The notes below the pieces were generated by a model, which saw nothing but the letters and a program-made list of their open reading frames with translations, had not been told where the DNA came from and made no database searches. This document shows, piece by piece, positions 36,291 through 45,013 of a DNA stretch of 64,000 nucleotides. Position 1 is the stretch's first letter, and every line of letters starts with the position of its first letter. The position numbers were made by a program, and so were the translations under genes. The DNA comes from BOKV01 sp041397525 (GTDB lineage Bacteria; Pseudomonadota; Alphaproteobacteria; Rhizobiales; Rhizobiaceae), in NCBI GenBank assembly GCA_041397525.1, contig JAWKWL010000005.1, positions 1 to 64,000 on the forward strand. The letters are read 5' to 3'.

Positions 36291-37874
36291 ATGGCCGCTG
36301 CTCCAACCACGCCGATTGATATTTCCGGTGCCATGATCGAGACGCCGCTGGCTGCACAAGACTGGCTTGTTGTGGCACCTGTGGTGCTGCCCATCGTGGC
36401 GGGTGCCCTGCTGCTGATGTTGCGCAAGCGGACAGGCTGGCAGCCAGTAATTGCAAATTCGGTGCTCGGCCTCTTGCTGGTTTGCTGCGCCGGTCTACTC
36501 GACCTTGTCTGGCGCGAGGGGCCACAGACCATGACCATGGGACGGTGGCTGCCGCCTTTCGGCATTTCCTTTTCGGTTGACCTGACCGGCGCGATCCTGG
36601 CGCTCACCGGTTCGCTCGTCACTTTCATTTGCGGCATTTATGCCGCCAACGATATTGACCAGACCCGAATGCGTTACGGCTTTTATTCCTTTGTCATGCT
36701 GATGGTTGCAGGCGTCAATGGAGCTTTCCTGACCGGCGATATCTTCAACCTTTATGTATGGTTCGAGGTTCTGCTGATATCGTCCTTTGGCCTCATCATC
36801 CTGGGCTCCGAGCGCACCCAACTTGACGGCGCTTTGAAATACGCCTTCCTCAACCTGATTGCTACGACACTGTTCTTGCTGGCAACCGGTTATCTTTATG
36901 GCGCATTCGGCACGCTCAACATGGCCGACATAACCCGCAAAGTGGCGGACATGCCCGACACCGCGCCGATCATGACCATTGCTGCACTCTATATGTTTGC
37001 CTTCGCGATGAAGGCAGCGGCATTCCCGCTTAACTTCTGGCTGCCCGCTTCCTACCACACGCCTCGCCTCGTGGTGTCGGCTCTGTTCGCGGGCCTGCTC
37101 ACCAAGGTTGGCGTTTATGCCCTGTTGCGGGTCATGGTCATGATTTTCGCTGCCGGGCGTGCGGAACTCGCATTCATCCTCGCTCTGGTTGCTGCAGCCA
37201 CCATGATATTCGGCGTGTTGGGTGCGCTTGCGCAATCCGACATTCGCAGGCTGCTGGGCTTTCTGGTCGTCTCGGGGATCGGCTCCATGCTGGCCGGTAT
37301 AGCGCTCGCTGGCGAACTCGGCCTGGCGGGAACGCTGTTTTATGCTGTCCATTCCATGGTGGTGATGGCTGGATTATATCTTGCCGTTGGGATCATCGTG
37401 CGCATTTCCGGTGAACATGACATGCGCAAGCTAGGTGGCCATTATTCGGCCTCACCCATGTTTGCCGCCGGGTTTCTGGTACTGGCGCTGGCGGTCTCCG
37501 GCCTTCCACCATTTTCGGGCTTCTGGCCCAAGCTGATGATCGTGCGTGGAGCAATTTCGGGTGGAGCCGGCTGGCTCGCGGGTGCCATTCTGCTCACCGG
37601 CTTGCTGACATCCATCGCCATAATCCGCGTTTGGGCCTATACTTTCTGGCGTGGCGGAGCCGAAGGCGTGCGCGACGGTGCGGAAAACTGGCATCTGACC
37701 CCGCTTCCAGCCGGCATCGCCCTGCCAACCTATCTGCCGTTTGCGGTGCTCGTCATGGCATCGTTGTGGATTGGCCTGTTTCCTGAGACGCTTGCCAATG
37801 CAGTCTCAGATGCAACCAGGGGACTGGCGGATCCTGCTGCCTATGTCGACTCGGTTTTCGGAGGAAGCCAATGA
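36291..37874 (+). CDS. mrpD: Mrp antiporter subunit D (NuoM/N-like)
   Basis: A 527-aa antiporter-like subunit with about 14 helices. 'DIFNLYVWFEVLLISSFGLI' carries the conserved Glu and 'FAMKAAAFPLNFWLPASYHTPRLVVSALFAGLLTKVGVYAL' the conserved Lys residues. 48 bases separate it from mrpC, the only real gap in the operon; its stop overlaps mrpE. Confidence 0.95.
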   Translation: MAAAPTTPIDISGAMIETPLAAQDWLVVAPVVLPIVAGALLLMLRKRTGWQPVIANSVLGLLLVCCAGLLDLVWREGPQTMTMGRWLPPFGISFSVDLTGAILALTGSLVTFICGIYAANDIDQTRMRYGFYSFVMLMVAGVNGAFLTGDIFNLYVWFEVLLISSFGLIILGSERTQLDGALKYAFLNLIATTLFLLATGYLYGAFGTLNMADITRKVADMPDTAPIMTIAALYMFAFAMKAAAFPLNFWLPASYHTPRLVVSALFAGLLTKVGVYALLRVMVMIFAAGRAELAFILALVAAATMIFGVLGALAQSDIRRLLGFLVVSGIGSMLAGIALAGELGLAGTLFYAVHSMVVMAGLYLAVGIIVRISGEHDMRKLGGHYSASPMFAAGFLVLALAVSGLPPFSGFWPKLMIVRGAISGGAGWLAGAILLTGLLTSIAIIRVWAYTFWRGGAEGVRDGAENWHLTPLPAGIALPTYLPFAVLVMASLWIGLFPETLANAVSDATRGLADPAAYVDSVFGGSQ

Positions 37875-38344
37875 TGCTTTTCTTCATCAATGTGCTGCTT
37901 GCGCTTGCCTGGGCAGCTGTTTCCGGATCATTTTCCGAGCTTAATCTGGCTTTCGGTTTCCTGCTGGGAAGTTTTGCCCTTTGGCTGATCCGCGAGCAGG
38001 TCGGCACCACCGGCTATTTTCAGCGTGCCCGCAAGGTCGGATCGCTGGCGCTGCTGTTCCTGTATGAACTGATGATGTCGGCGGTGAAGGTGTTTCTGCT
38101 GGTCATACAGCCGAAGCTTGATGTCAAACCCGGAATTTTTGCCTATCCGCTGAAGGTTGATCGTGATTTCGAGATCACCCTGCTTGCCAATCTGATCACG
38201 CTGACGCCTGGGACCTTGTCTGTCGATGTTTCGCACGACCGGCGTTTTCTCTATGTCCACGCGCTTGACTGCTCGGACCCGGAAGGCACCAAGCGCGATA
38301 TAGCAAGCGGTTTTGAGCGCAAGATCATGGAGGCGTTCAGATGA
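37871..38344 (+). CDS. mrpE: Mrp antiporter subunit E
   Basis: A 157-aa protein with N-terminal membrane helices and a C-terminal soluble part containing 'LLANLITLTPGTLSVDVSHDRRFLYVHALD', the MnhE signature. Overlaps at both ends with mrpD and mrpF. Confidence 0.94.
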   Translation: MMLFFINVLLALAWAAVSGSFSELNLAFGFLLGSFALWLIREQVGTTGYFQRARKVGSLALLFLYELMMSAVKVFLLVIQPKLDVKPGIFAYPLKVDRDFEITLLANLITLTPGTLSVDVSHDRRFLYVHALDCSDPEGTKRDIASGFERKIMEAFR

Positions 38345-38682
38345 GTGCGGCAATGGCATTCCTGGATTTTGCAATCTACCTGTCGCTGGCCATGCTGACG
38401 GCAGCCTTCATCCTGACTGTCATTCGTGTGGTGCTTGGCCCAACCCTTCCTGACCGGGTGCTGGCGCTCGACACGCTGGTTGCTGCTGCCATCGGTTATA
38501 TCGCGGTTATAGGGGTCAAGACCGGATATTCGCTCTATCTCGATATCGCCATAGCGCTCGGACTTGTAGGCTTTCTTGCCACTGTTGCTTTCGCCCGCTT
38601 CATTCTCGAACGAGGTCAGTCCGAAACGAATGATACGCAAACCGGCATTGCTGATAACGGCGAAGCGGAGAAAACCTCATGA
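38341..38682 (+). CDS. mrpF: Mrp antiporter subunit F
   Basis: A 113-aa protein with three membrane helices and the MnhF core 'IRVVLGPTLPDRVLALDTLVAAAIGYIAVIGV'. It is coupled by 4-bp overlaps to mrpE and mrpG. Confidence 0.94.
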   Translation: MSAAMAFLDFAIYLSLAMLTAAFILTVIRVVLGPTLPDRVLALDTLVAAAIGYIAVIGVKTGYSLYLDIAIALGLVGFLATVAFARFILERGQSETNDTQTGIADNGEAEKTS

Positions 38683-39008
38683 CCGTCATTGCAACCTGTC
38701 TCGCGGGCATTCTGATCATCATCGGCTCGTTCTTCGCGCTGACATCGGCGCTCGGGCTGATCCGCCTTCCCGACGTTTATTCCAGAATGCATGCCGCATC
38801 AAAGGCAGGCACCATGGGGTCCGGACTGATGATGATTGCCCTGGCATTGGTATCGGATGATCTTGCAACTGTCACCCGCGCTGTTGCAGGCGTGATTTTC
38901 TTCCTGTTGACTGCTCCGATCGCCGCACATTTGCTGGCCAAGGCTGCCTATGCGGTTGGCTATAAATTGTGGGAAAAATCTGTTCTGGACGAAATGTCGG
39001 ATAGTTAG
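38679..39008 (+). CDS. mrpG: Mrp antiporter subunit G
   Basis: The last subunit (109 aa), with three helices and the MnhG motif 'LGLIRLPDVYSRMHAASKAGTMGSGLMMIAL'. It closes a complete mrpABCDEFG set of the seven-gene type; in rhizobia related Pha systems serve K+ efflux and alkaline pH tolerance. Confidence 0.94.
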   Translation: MTVIATCLAGILIIIGSFFALTSALGLIRLPDVYSRMHAASKAGTMGSGLMMIALALVSDDLATVTRAVAGVIFFLLTAPIAAHLLAKAAYAVGYKLWEKSVLDEMSDS

Positions 39009-39309
39009 GGAACCAACAAGATTCAATTAAAAGTCTTGGCATTGCAACCTTGGAAACACAAAATTCACCTGCAGCGATAAAGTCATTGCCATGCAACCGG
39101 ATTCAAATTATTTGAAAAAACTTTTCGTGGATATGAAAAAAGACAGGTCCATCAATATTTGGACATGCCAAAACATGCTTGTAACTTGACTAAATAATAG
39201 CGAAGCAGATATTAAAGCCGCGTGTGCCGATTACAGGGGTGTAGTCTGGGCGGTCGGCTTGCCTAAACAACAAGAACAGCAGCGCCAGCGCTGTGGAAAA
39301 GAGAAAAAC
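39009..39309. other. AT-rich intergenic region upstream of mucR
   Basis: 301 bases without a convincing gene, noticeably more AT-rich than its surroundings. Promoter-like pairs for mucR are TTGGAC with TAACTT 17 bases on, and TTGACT with TATTAA 18 bases on, around 39158-39215. MucR/Ros proteins bind AT-rich DNA and commonly repress themselves, so this tract is a natural autoregulatory site, but no specific box was resolved. No terminator was recognised after mrpG. Confidence 0.4.
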
Positions 39310-39744
39310 ATGGATATCAATGAATCCCAGAACAACGCAGATGAAATGACACTGGTGGAACTGGCGGCTGACGTCGTTTCTGCCTATGTCAGCAACAATC
39401 CGGTCTCCACAACGGATTTGCCAAACCTCATCGGTGAAGTACATGCAGCACTTGCCCGCCTTGGCGGAACAGTCGCTCCTGCACCAGTTGAGCGTGCCAA
39501 GCCGGCCGTTTCGCCGAAGAAGTCTGTTTTCGACGACTACATCATCTGTCTTGAAGACGGAAAGAAGTTCAAGTCGCTGAAACGCCACTTGCGCACGCAT
39601 TATGATCTTTCGCCAGAAGATTACCGCGAAAAATGGGGCCTTGCCTCGGACTATCCGATGGTTGCACCCAATTATGCGCTCGCCCGCTCACGTCTGGCGC
39701 GTGAAATGGGTCTCGGTCGCAAACCGGGCGCAAAGCGCAAGTAA
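39310..39744 (+). CDS. mucR: MucR/Ros family zinc-finger transcriptional regulator
   Basis: A 144-aa prokaryotic zinc-finger regulator that in rhizobia and brucellae controls exopolysaccharide, motility and virulence genes. The DNA-binding region is 'DDYIICLEDGKKFKSLKRHLRTHYDLSPEDYREKWGL'. The classical second Cys of the finger is replaced by Asp (CLED), with the two His retained, a variant known among rhizobial MucR proteins. The N-terminal half is the conserved oligomerisation region. ATG 39310 is preferred over an unconserved upstream extension. Confidence 0.94.
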   Translation: MDINESQNNADEMTLVELAADVVSAYVSNNPVSTTDLPNLIGEVHAALARLGGTVAPAPVERAKPAVSPKKSVFDDYIICLEDGKKFKSLKRHLRTHYDLSPEDYREKWGLASDYPMVAPNYALARSRLAREMGLGRKPGAKRK

Positions 39745-39802
39745 GAACTGCCGGTCCCGCCGGGGAAATGCGGGTCCCCACCCTTTGCCCGCAACCTCAT
39801 GG

Positions 39803-40153
39803 TCAAGTTTCCCCGGCTGGTCCCGGACATCGACAGTTGACAATTTCGCCAAGTGTTCGCAATGCCTGATGCAGTGCCACATGGCGATTGAAGTCGTAGC
39901 GCCTGCTGCCGACCCTGGCTTTGCCGCGTTCCCGCACCAGTGCCAGTTGCAAGCCCTTGACCACTCTCTCGCGAACCGCTGATTGTTCTCGCATCTCTGC
40001 CATGCTCGCTGAAATGCCTGTCAGCGCCAGTATGACGGAAGCAAAACCGTTCTCGCCATGGCGTGCCGCCATCATCCGGCTGACATGTTGGCGAGCCTCG
40101 TCCGCCAGTTTCTGCGCCATGAGGTTCATTTCACCGCTTGGTTGGTTCTTCAT
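39803..40153 (-). CDS. Hypothetical protein, 116 aa
   Basis: A small soluble protein of unknown function, mostly helical ('EMNLMAQKLADEARQHVSRMMAARHGENGFASVILALTGISASMAEMREQSAVRERVVKGLQLALVRERG'). The ATG at 40153 is chosen because GGAG lies 8 bases upstream. It is divergent from the DnaA-domain-like gene, and the 200-base region between them holds a 14-bp palindrome. No family was recognised. Confidence 0.6.
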   Translation of the reverse strand: MKNQPSGEMNLMAQKLADEARQHVSRMMAARHGENGFASVILALTGISASMAEMREQSAVRERVVKGLQLALVRERGKARVGSRRYDFNRHVALHQALRTLGEIVNCRCPGPAGET

Positions 40154-40256
40154 ATCTTGTTCTCCAGACATGCTCCAACCTGTGCCTCGTTGCATCAGCG
40201 GGCATTGCCGACAGGGATGAATTTTCCTGATCGCTGCCTAACTCGCTGAAAAACAG

Positions 40257-40270
40257 AACAGAATTCTGTT
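40257..40270. promoter_or_regulatory. Perfect 14-bp palindrome AACAGAATTCTGTT (operator candidate)
   Basis: A fully self-complementary 14-mer located about midway between the divergent starts at 40153 and 40356. It does not match the alphaproteobacterial LexA consensus (GTTC-N7-GTTC). A second, imperfect dyad, AGGATTATATTCCT, lies closer to the rightward gene at about 40326-40339. The binding protein is unknown; the DnaA-IV-like HTH protein is one candidate. Confidence 0.35.
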
Positions 40271-40355
40271 TGCTCGCCAATTTCGTGCCGCAAACTGTCC
40301 CCACACCCTTGCCTTGCAGATAATAGGATTATATTCCTTTATATGGGGGTGGGTC

Positions 40356-40817
40356 ATGGGAAGCGGATTTTACGAAGCATCACCGGGTTTTTGGCATAAC
40401 CAGCCGACGAGACAGCAAACGGTATCCGGGCGGGATGGCGCGGTCTCAGCCTGCGCTGCGGCCCCTGTGGGAATTGCGGCGAGGGTAGTTCTGCGGCTGG
40501 TCGCCCACGCGACCGGCTGCGAGACCGGCAAGCTTACGGCAGCCAGTCGTGGGACGAGTGCCGAGGCCCGCGCCCGACAACTGGCCATCTACCTGATCCA
40601 CACATCGCTTTCTGTTTCCTACAACGACATCGCCTTGTTGTTCGGCAGGGACCGCACCACCATCGCCCATGCCTGCCGCACAATCGAGGACTTGCGTGAC
40701 GTGCCCGCATATGACGACTGGGTGAGCGGGCTTGAAGAAACCATCGAGTTGATGACAGCCATGGCCGTGACGAATACCCTTAGCGTTGTCGATACCGCGT
40801 CGGGAGAAGCAGCATGA
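40356..40817 (+). CDS. Helix-turn-helix protein with DnaA domain IV-like fold
   Basis: A 153-aa protein whose C-terminal half resembles the DNA-binding domain IV of DnaA: 'RARQLAIYLIHTSLSVSYNDIALLFGRDRTTIAHACRTIEDLRD', where DnaA has GGRDHTTVxHA. It lacks the AAA+ domain, so it cannot initiate replication itself; a DNA-binding regulator is more likely. ATG 40356 is preceded by a G-rich run. Its stop overlaps the start of the DUF6456 gene. Confidence 0.8.
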   Translation: MGSGFYEASPGFWHNQPTRQQTVSGRDGAVSACAAAPVGIAARVVLRLVAHATGCETGKLTAASRGTSAEARARQLAIYLIHTSLSVSYNDIALLFGRDRTTIAHACRTIEDLRDVPAYDDWVSGLEETIELMTAMAVTNTLSVVDTASGEAA

Positions 40818-41629
40818 GCGCGGTATCGGTGGATGGCGCCCAACGGCAATTGCTGCGCTTGCTGAAATGCCTCCGCCGGTCGGCCAGTGCAATGACTGCC
40901 TCAGCACGTGATGATGGTCGCCTTGAGTTGTCAGGCCCGGAACGGCATCTGGTTTTTCCCGCTACGACAGTTGGTGTGGCAAGCAAGGCTGGCCTTGTCT
41001 CAAACAGGGATGGAAAGCTGCATCTCACTGCTGCCGGTAGGTCCTACCTGCTTCGCCAGTCGGACCCGGTTGCCGGTGCCGCAGCACAACACCGAAGCCT
41101 CGCCCAAAAGACGATAACGCATAACAGTGGTTTTGCCGAAGTCAGTGTCAACGAGTTCGAATCCCCGCTCTCGCGGCTTCATTCACGAAAGGACAAGAAC
41201 GGGAAGTCATGGATTGATGCCGATGAATTTGCCGCCGGCGAGCGCATAAGGGCCGATTTCGAGCGTGCCGGTCTGTCACCGCGCATCACGGCGGGTTGGG
41301 ATACACCGACCGGCGGGAGGAGTGGGCCAAGAAACCTCGCGGGTGAACTGTCCGACTTTGCCTTGGATGCGAAGCGTCGGCTGCATCATGCCACAGACAT
41401 GCTCGGACCGGAACTTGCTGGAACCGTGCTTGATATCTGCTGTTTCCTGAAAGGGCTCGAACAGGTCGAGCGGGAGCGTTCATGGCCGCCACGTTCGGCA
41501 AAACTGATGCTGCGCACCGCGTTGCGCATGCTCGCCATCCATTACGGGATTACAGGTGACAGGCGTCAATCTGCGCCCATGAAGCATTGGGGAACGGATG
41601 ATTACCGGCCAAAGGTGGCTGTCCCGTAA
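40814..41629 (+). CDS. DUF6456 domain-containing protein
   Basis: A 271-aa protein. The C-terminal half ('SRLHSRKDKNGKSWIDADEFAAGERIRADFERAGLSPRITAGWD ... LDICCFLKGLEQVERERSWPPRSAKLMLRTALRMLAIHYG') matches the DUF6456 family of rhizobia. The N-terminal half could be a winged-helix ('GRLELSGPERHLVFPATTVGVASKAGLVSNRDGKLHLTAAGRSYL'). A nucleic-acid-binding role is inferred from that and from coupling to the DnaA-IV-like gene; actual function is unknown. Confidence 0.82.
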   Translation: MSAVSVDGAQRQLLRLLKCLRRSASAMTASARDDGRLELSGPERHLVFPATTVGVASKAGLVSNRDGKLHLTAAGRSYLLRQSDPVAGAAAQHRSLAQKTITHNSGFAEVSVNEFESPLSRLHSRKDKNGKSWIDADEFAAGERIRADFERAGLSPRITAGWDTPTGGRSGPRNLAGELSDFALDAKRRLHHATDMLGPELAGTVLDICCFLKGLEQVERERSWPPRSAKLMLRTALRMLAIHYGITGDRRQSAPMKHWGTDDYRPKVAVP

Positions 41630-41644
41630 TGGCGCCACAGGTTC

Positions 41645-42073
41645 TCAGACATTGAGCGCGTTCTCTGCTTCTCGCTTGATCCGGGCGACCATCGATCGCA
41701 GCCCGTTCGAGCGCTGCGGCGTGATGTGCTCTTCAAGATGCAGCCGTGAAAACACGGTGCTCTCATCAGTGGCGCGAATTTCGCTGGCATGTTTCCCCGA
41801 AAAGATCGCGAGCGTCACGGCAATCAGCCCGCGCACGATATGAGCATCCGAATCGCCGCGGAATGTCAGCACCGGATCAGCGCCATTATGCGCTTCGCTG
41901 ACAATCCAGACCTGGCTCACGCAGCCCTGCACCTTGGTTTCAGTGGTCTTCTCCGAACTGTCCAGCGGCGCAAGGCCATTGCCAAGTTCAATGAGGTATT
42001 TGTAACGATCCTCCCAGTCGTCGAGAAATTCGAAATCCTCGATGATGGTCTCGATAGCGGGTTCGTCAGCCAT
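41645..42073 (-). CDS. sufE: Cysteine desulfuration protein SufE
   Basis: Accepts sulfur from SufS and hands it to the Fe-S scaffold. The 142-aa protein has the acceptor Cys51 in 'VQGCVSQVWIVSEA', the same number as in E. coli SufE. It is separated from any suf operon here and is convergent with the DUF6456 gene. Confidence 0.95.
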   Translation of the reverse strand: MADEPAIETIIEDFEFLDDWEDRYKYLIELGNGLAPLDSSEKTTETKVQGCVSQVWIVSEAHNGADPVLTFRGDSDAHIVRGLIAVTLAIFSGKHASEIRATDESTVFSRLHLEEHITPQRSNGLRSMVARIKREAENALNV

Positions 42074-42177
42074 GCTTTGTGACCAATGCAGTCAAATATG
42101 AGGGTACGGACCCTGTAACAAGCGCGGATTGCCACGCAAATCAAGCACCGGGCAAAGGCAAATTTTGCCTCTGGGAG

Positions 42178-42510
42178 TTATTGCTTGTGGATTGATCCGG
42201 TATGGGTGGCATCGGGCACCACAGCTTGCCCGGAAGGGCCTTCTTGCATCGTGGTGCTTGAATTGTCGAGAACGGCGGAAAGATAGGAAGCTCCCGCTTT
42301 TACCTTGGCTCCGAATTGCGAAGCGATCTCGCTTCCTGTCTCGCATGTCGAGGGGTTGCGCTCACAAAATCCGCTCATGTCCGAAACGACGGAACGAACC
42401 GCGCCCAGGGTCTCGAATGGCGAAACAGGGCGCTGGCCATCTTTCAGGTCAGCCGGGTTGACTGGAATGAAAGCCACTACCAGCCCGAGCCAGAAAATTG
42501 TTCTCAACAT
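42178..42510 (-). CDS. DUF5330 small membrane-anchored/secreted protein
   Basis: A 110-aa protein with an N-terminal hydrophobic segment ('MLRTIFWLGLVVAFIPV') acting as signal or anchor, a Cys pair in 'FCERNPSTCETG', and a disordered tail. It fits the rhizobial DUF5330 family, of unknown function. The ATG at 42510 follows AGAGG. Confidence 0.72.
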   Translation of the reverse strand: MLRTIFWLGLVVAFIPVNPADLKDGQRPVSPFETLGAVRSVVSDMSGFCERNPSTCETGSEIASQFGAKVKAGASYLSAVLDNSSTTMQEGPSGQAVVPDATHTGSIHKQ

Positions 42511-42946
42511 GGAAACCACACCTCTTGTCCTGCTGGTGCGATAGCATTTCGGATTTGACGGCTTGTTCTGCGTGGCGTGTCAATTTTACTAAAATGCCGA
42601 ATATCGCATCCCGACGGCCTCGTACTTTGTCCGGTCCCCGTCCGGGCGACAACCCAACGGCGGCCTGGAAAGCCTATGCGTCTGAAATGTCTGCATTATT
42701 TGTAAGGCATTCGACATGTGGCCAGTATCGGCAGGTGTTCGGCGGCACTAACCCGCTGTTTACCATAATGGAAAATTGGCTCTTACAAACCGGTCCATCA
42801 AGGCGTGAACCGCCATCCTTAGTGTTGTGTTAAAGGGGCTGTGCCACGGTTAATCCGTTCCGCAACATCATCCTTGAAGCGGGAACATGTGTGCATTGCG
42901 TACCTGCGAATGGCCGTGTCGTCATGGCAGGAAGAAAGAAGTAGCC
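42511..42946. other. 436-base non-coding stretch upstream of the PAS kinase
   Basis: No ORF with a credible start, ribosome site or family resemblance was found on either strand; it also has no tRNA-like fold and no convincing hairpin. It must hold the promoter of the kinase operon and that of the divergent DUF5330 gene. Its length is unusual for this window. Confidence 0.4.
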
Positions 42947-44173
42947 ATGAGTGCGACTGCCCCGGTGACAAATTTGAATATTGCAGGTTTGGACCTGACC
43001 GAACTGGGACCGGATTGTTACTCGCTGCATGTTGAAAATGGCGAGGCATTGTTTGTCAATTCGAATGCTGCCCGTCTGTTTGAAGTCGATCCGGAGAGCC
43101 TGACAGGCAAGGGCTTCCTGTCGGTCGTTCATGTCCAGGACCGTGTCGCGGTCGCGCGCGCAATTGATGATTGCCTCAACCGCGGTACAGGCACCAAGGC
43201 GCAATTCAGGACAGCCGGCACCGGTGCCTCCCGCGCCCTGTGGTGCGAACTGCGCTGCAAGCGCGTTGAGATTGATGGCAGGCAACAGGTTCTGGCGGTT
43301 TGCCGCGATATCTCCGAGCGCCGCAAGCTTGAGCAGGAACTGCAGCAGGCACGTGAGAATGCCGAGAGTACCACGATCGCCAAAAGCCGCTTCCTCGCCA
43401 ATATGAGCCATGAATTGCGCACCCCCCTGAATGCCATTCTTGGCTTTTCCGAACTGCTGCAATCAGATGTGATGCAAAAGATGCCGCCTGAGCGCAGCAA
43501 GGAATATGTCTCGCTGATCCACGGTTCCGCTTCGCATCTGCTCAATGTCCTTAATGACATTCTCGACATGTCCAAGATCGAGGCCGGCAAATACGAGATT
43601 TTCACCGAGCCGTTCAATATTGCTACCACCCTGAAATCATGCTGTTCGATGATGCGTGGACAGGCGGACAAGCGTGGCGTCGAGATTTCATTGAGGGTTC
43701 AGGAAGGGCTTCCGGAAGTCACAGCAGACGAACGTGCCATCAAGCAGGTGATGATCAACCTGCTCTCCAATGCGGTGAAGTTTTCCGAGGATGGAAGCCA
43801 TATCGAGGTGGACGTCCGCCGCACTGGCATGAACATCCGGATATCGGTCACTGATCACGGTATCGGGATTTCGCCCGAGCATATCAAGAGCCTCGGCCTG
43901 CCATTCTATCAGGCAGACAGCAAGTATGACCACAAATATGAGGGCACCGGCCTTGGCCTGTCTGTCGTCTGCGGCCTTGTTGAACTTCACAAGGGCAAAG
44001 TCAGGTTTGAAAGCGTCAAGGGCGAGGGAACTACCGTGACGGTAACTTTGCCGATTGCACAGAAGGAGCCAAAGCCGGTTCCCGCCAGCGAGCGGCTGGA
44101 GATTGTCAATCTGGCGCAGCACCGCAATTCCGTACTCGGCGCGGAAGATGGTGACGCCCGCAAGGCGATTTGA
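42947..44173 (+). CDS. PAS-domain sensor histidine kinase
   Basis: A 408-aa cytoplasmic kinase without membrane segments. An N-terminal PAS domain (about 15-125, ending 'VCRDISERRKLEQEL') is followed by a dimerisation domain with phospho-acceptor His155 in 'NMSHELRTPLNAILGF'. The GHKL ATPase domain has 'INLLSNAVKFSEDG', 'DHGIGIS' and 'GTGLGLSVV'. It resembles the PleC/DivJ/PdhS branch of alphaproteobacterial cell-cycle kinases; no response regulator is adjacent. It leads an operon with a peptidoglycan-binding protein. Confidence 0.92.
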   Translation: MSATAPVTNLNIAGLDLTELGPDCYSLHVENGEALFVNSNAARLFEVDPESLTGKGFLSVVHVQDRVAVARAIDDCLNRGTGTKAQFRTAGTGASRALWCELRCKRVEIDGRQQVLAVCRDISERRKLEQELQQARENAESTTIAKSRFLANMSHELRTPLNAILGFSELLQSDVMQKMPPERSKEYVSLIHGSASHLLNVLNDILDMSKIEAGKYEIFTEPFNIATTLKSCCSMMRGQADKRGVEISLRVQEGLPEVTADERAIKQVMINLLSNAVKFSEDGSHIEVDVRRTGMNIRISVTDHGIGISPEHIKSLGLPFYQADSKYDHKYEGTGLGLSVVCGLVELHKGKVRFESVKGEGTTVTVTLPIAQKEPKPVPASERLEIVNLAQHRNSVLGAEDGDARKAI

Positions 44174-44190
44174 AGACAAAGGAGACCACG

Positions 44191-45006
44191 ATGAGAAGCA
44201 TCACATCAATGGCCCTCACGACCATTCACCAATATCCCTCCATTGCGGCGGGGAGTTGTGCATTCGCGGTCGCTTTCGCACTCGTCGCCGGCAATGCACT
44301 TTATGCCCAGCCTGGCGGACATCCGGTTCCGCTATGGGCTACACGCGATGCAATGACCACAAAGTCCATTGCCCGCCAGCAACCGGGGTCATCCAGTTCC
44401 ACCGAACCGGGCAGCATCGGGCTTGCGGCAATCGCGTTGGAGCGCATTCCGGTTCCATTGTCGAGGCCGCAGCGTGATGCAACACCTGCGTTGCAGTCAT
44501 CGCTGGTGGCGGACACCCAGAAGGCCCTGAAACTCGCCGGATATTATGATGGCGAGGTTGATGGCCTGTATGGCCGTCGTACCCGTGACGCCATTATTGC
44601 TTTCCAGCGCTCGAACAGTTTTTCGCAGACCGGCCAGGTCAGCATATCGCTGCTTTCCGCTGTCCGGCAGAAATCCGCTGGTGAAAACGCCGAAACACAG
44701 TCGGTGAAGGTTGCAGCCCGCATCCGCCCGGAAGAGCCGACTGCCGTTGTTGAAAAGACTTCAAACCGGGCAAGCCCGGTCACGCAGCAGCCCGGCGATG
44801 TGGTCCGCGAAGCCATGATCGCCCGCATCCAGATCGGTCTCATCAATCTGGGCGAAAGCGGTGTATCAATCGACGGTTTGCTCGGACCACAGACGATCTC
44901 CGCGGTCAAACGCTTCCAGGCAAAATATGGATTGCCGACCACGGGTGAACCCGACACCGGTACCATTCGCAAGCTTGAGGAAATCGGGGCGCTCCGCAAG
45001 AGTTGA
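44191..45006 (+). CDS. Membrane-anchored protein with two peptidoglycan-binding domains
   Basis: A 271-aa envelope protein: one N-terminal membrane helix ('SIAAGSCAFAVAFALVAGNALYA'), a linker, then two PG_binding_1 modules ('TQKALKLAGYYDGEVDGLYGRRTRDAIIAFQRSN' and 'IQIGLINLGESGVSIDGLLGPQTISAVKRFQAKYGLPTTG'). It has no catalytic domain. It starts 17 bases after the kinase gene behind GGAG, so it may serve as an envelope partner of that kinase. Confidence 0.88.
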   Translation: MRSITSMALTTIHQYPSIAAGSCAFAVAFALVAGNALYAQPGGHPVPLWATRDAMTTKSIARQQPGSSSSTEPGSIGLAAIALERIPVPLSRPQRDATPALQSSLVADTQKALKLAGYYDGEVDGLYGRRTRDAIIAFQRSNSFSQTGQVSISLLSAVRQKSAGENAETQSVKVAARIRPEEPTAVVEKTSNRASPVTQQPGDVVREAMIARIQIGLINLGESGVSIDGLLGPQTISAVKRFQAKYGLPTTGEPDTGTIRKLEEIGALRKS

Positions 45007-45013
45007 CCCTCCA

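Noticed and set aside
40250..40275. LexA/SOS box at the palindrome upstream of the DnaA-IV-like gene
   Set aside because: Alphaproteobacterial LexA boxes are direct repeats GTTC-N7-GTTC; the sequence here is a palindrome without that spacing.
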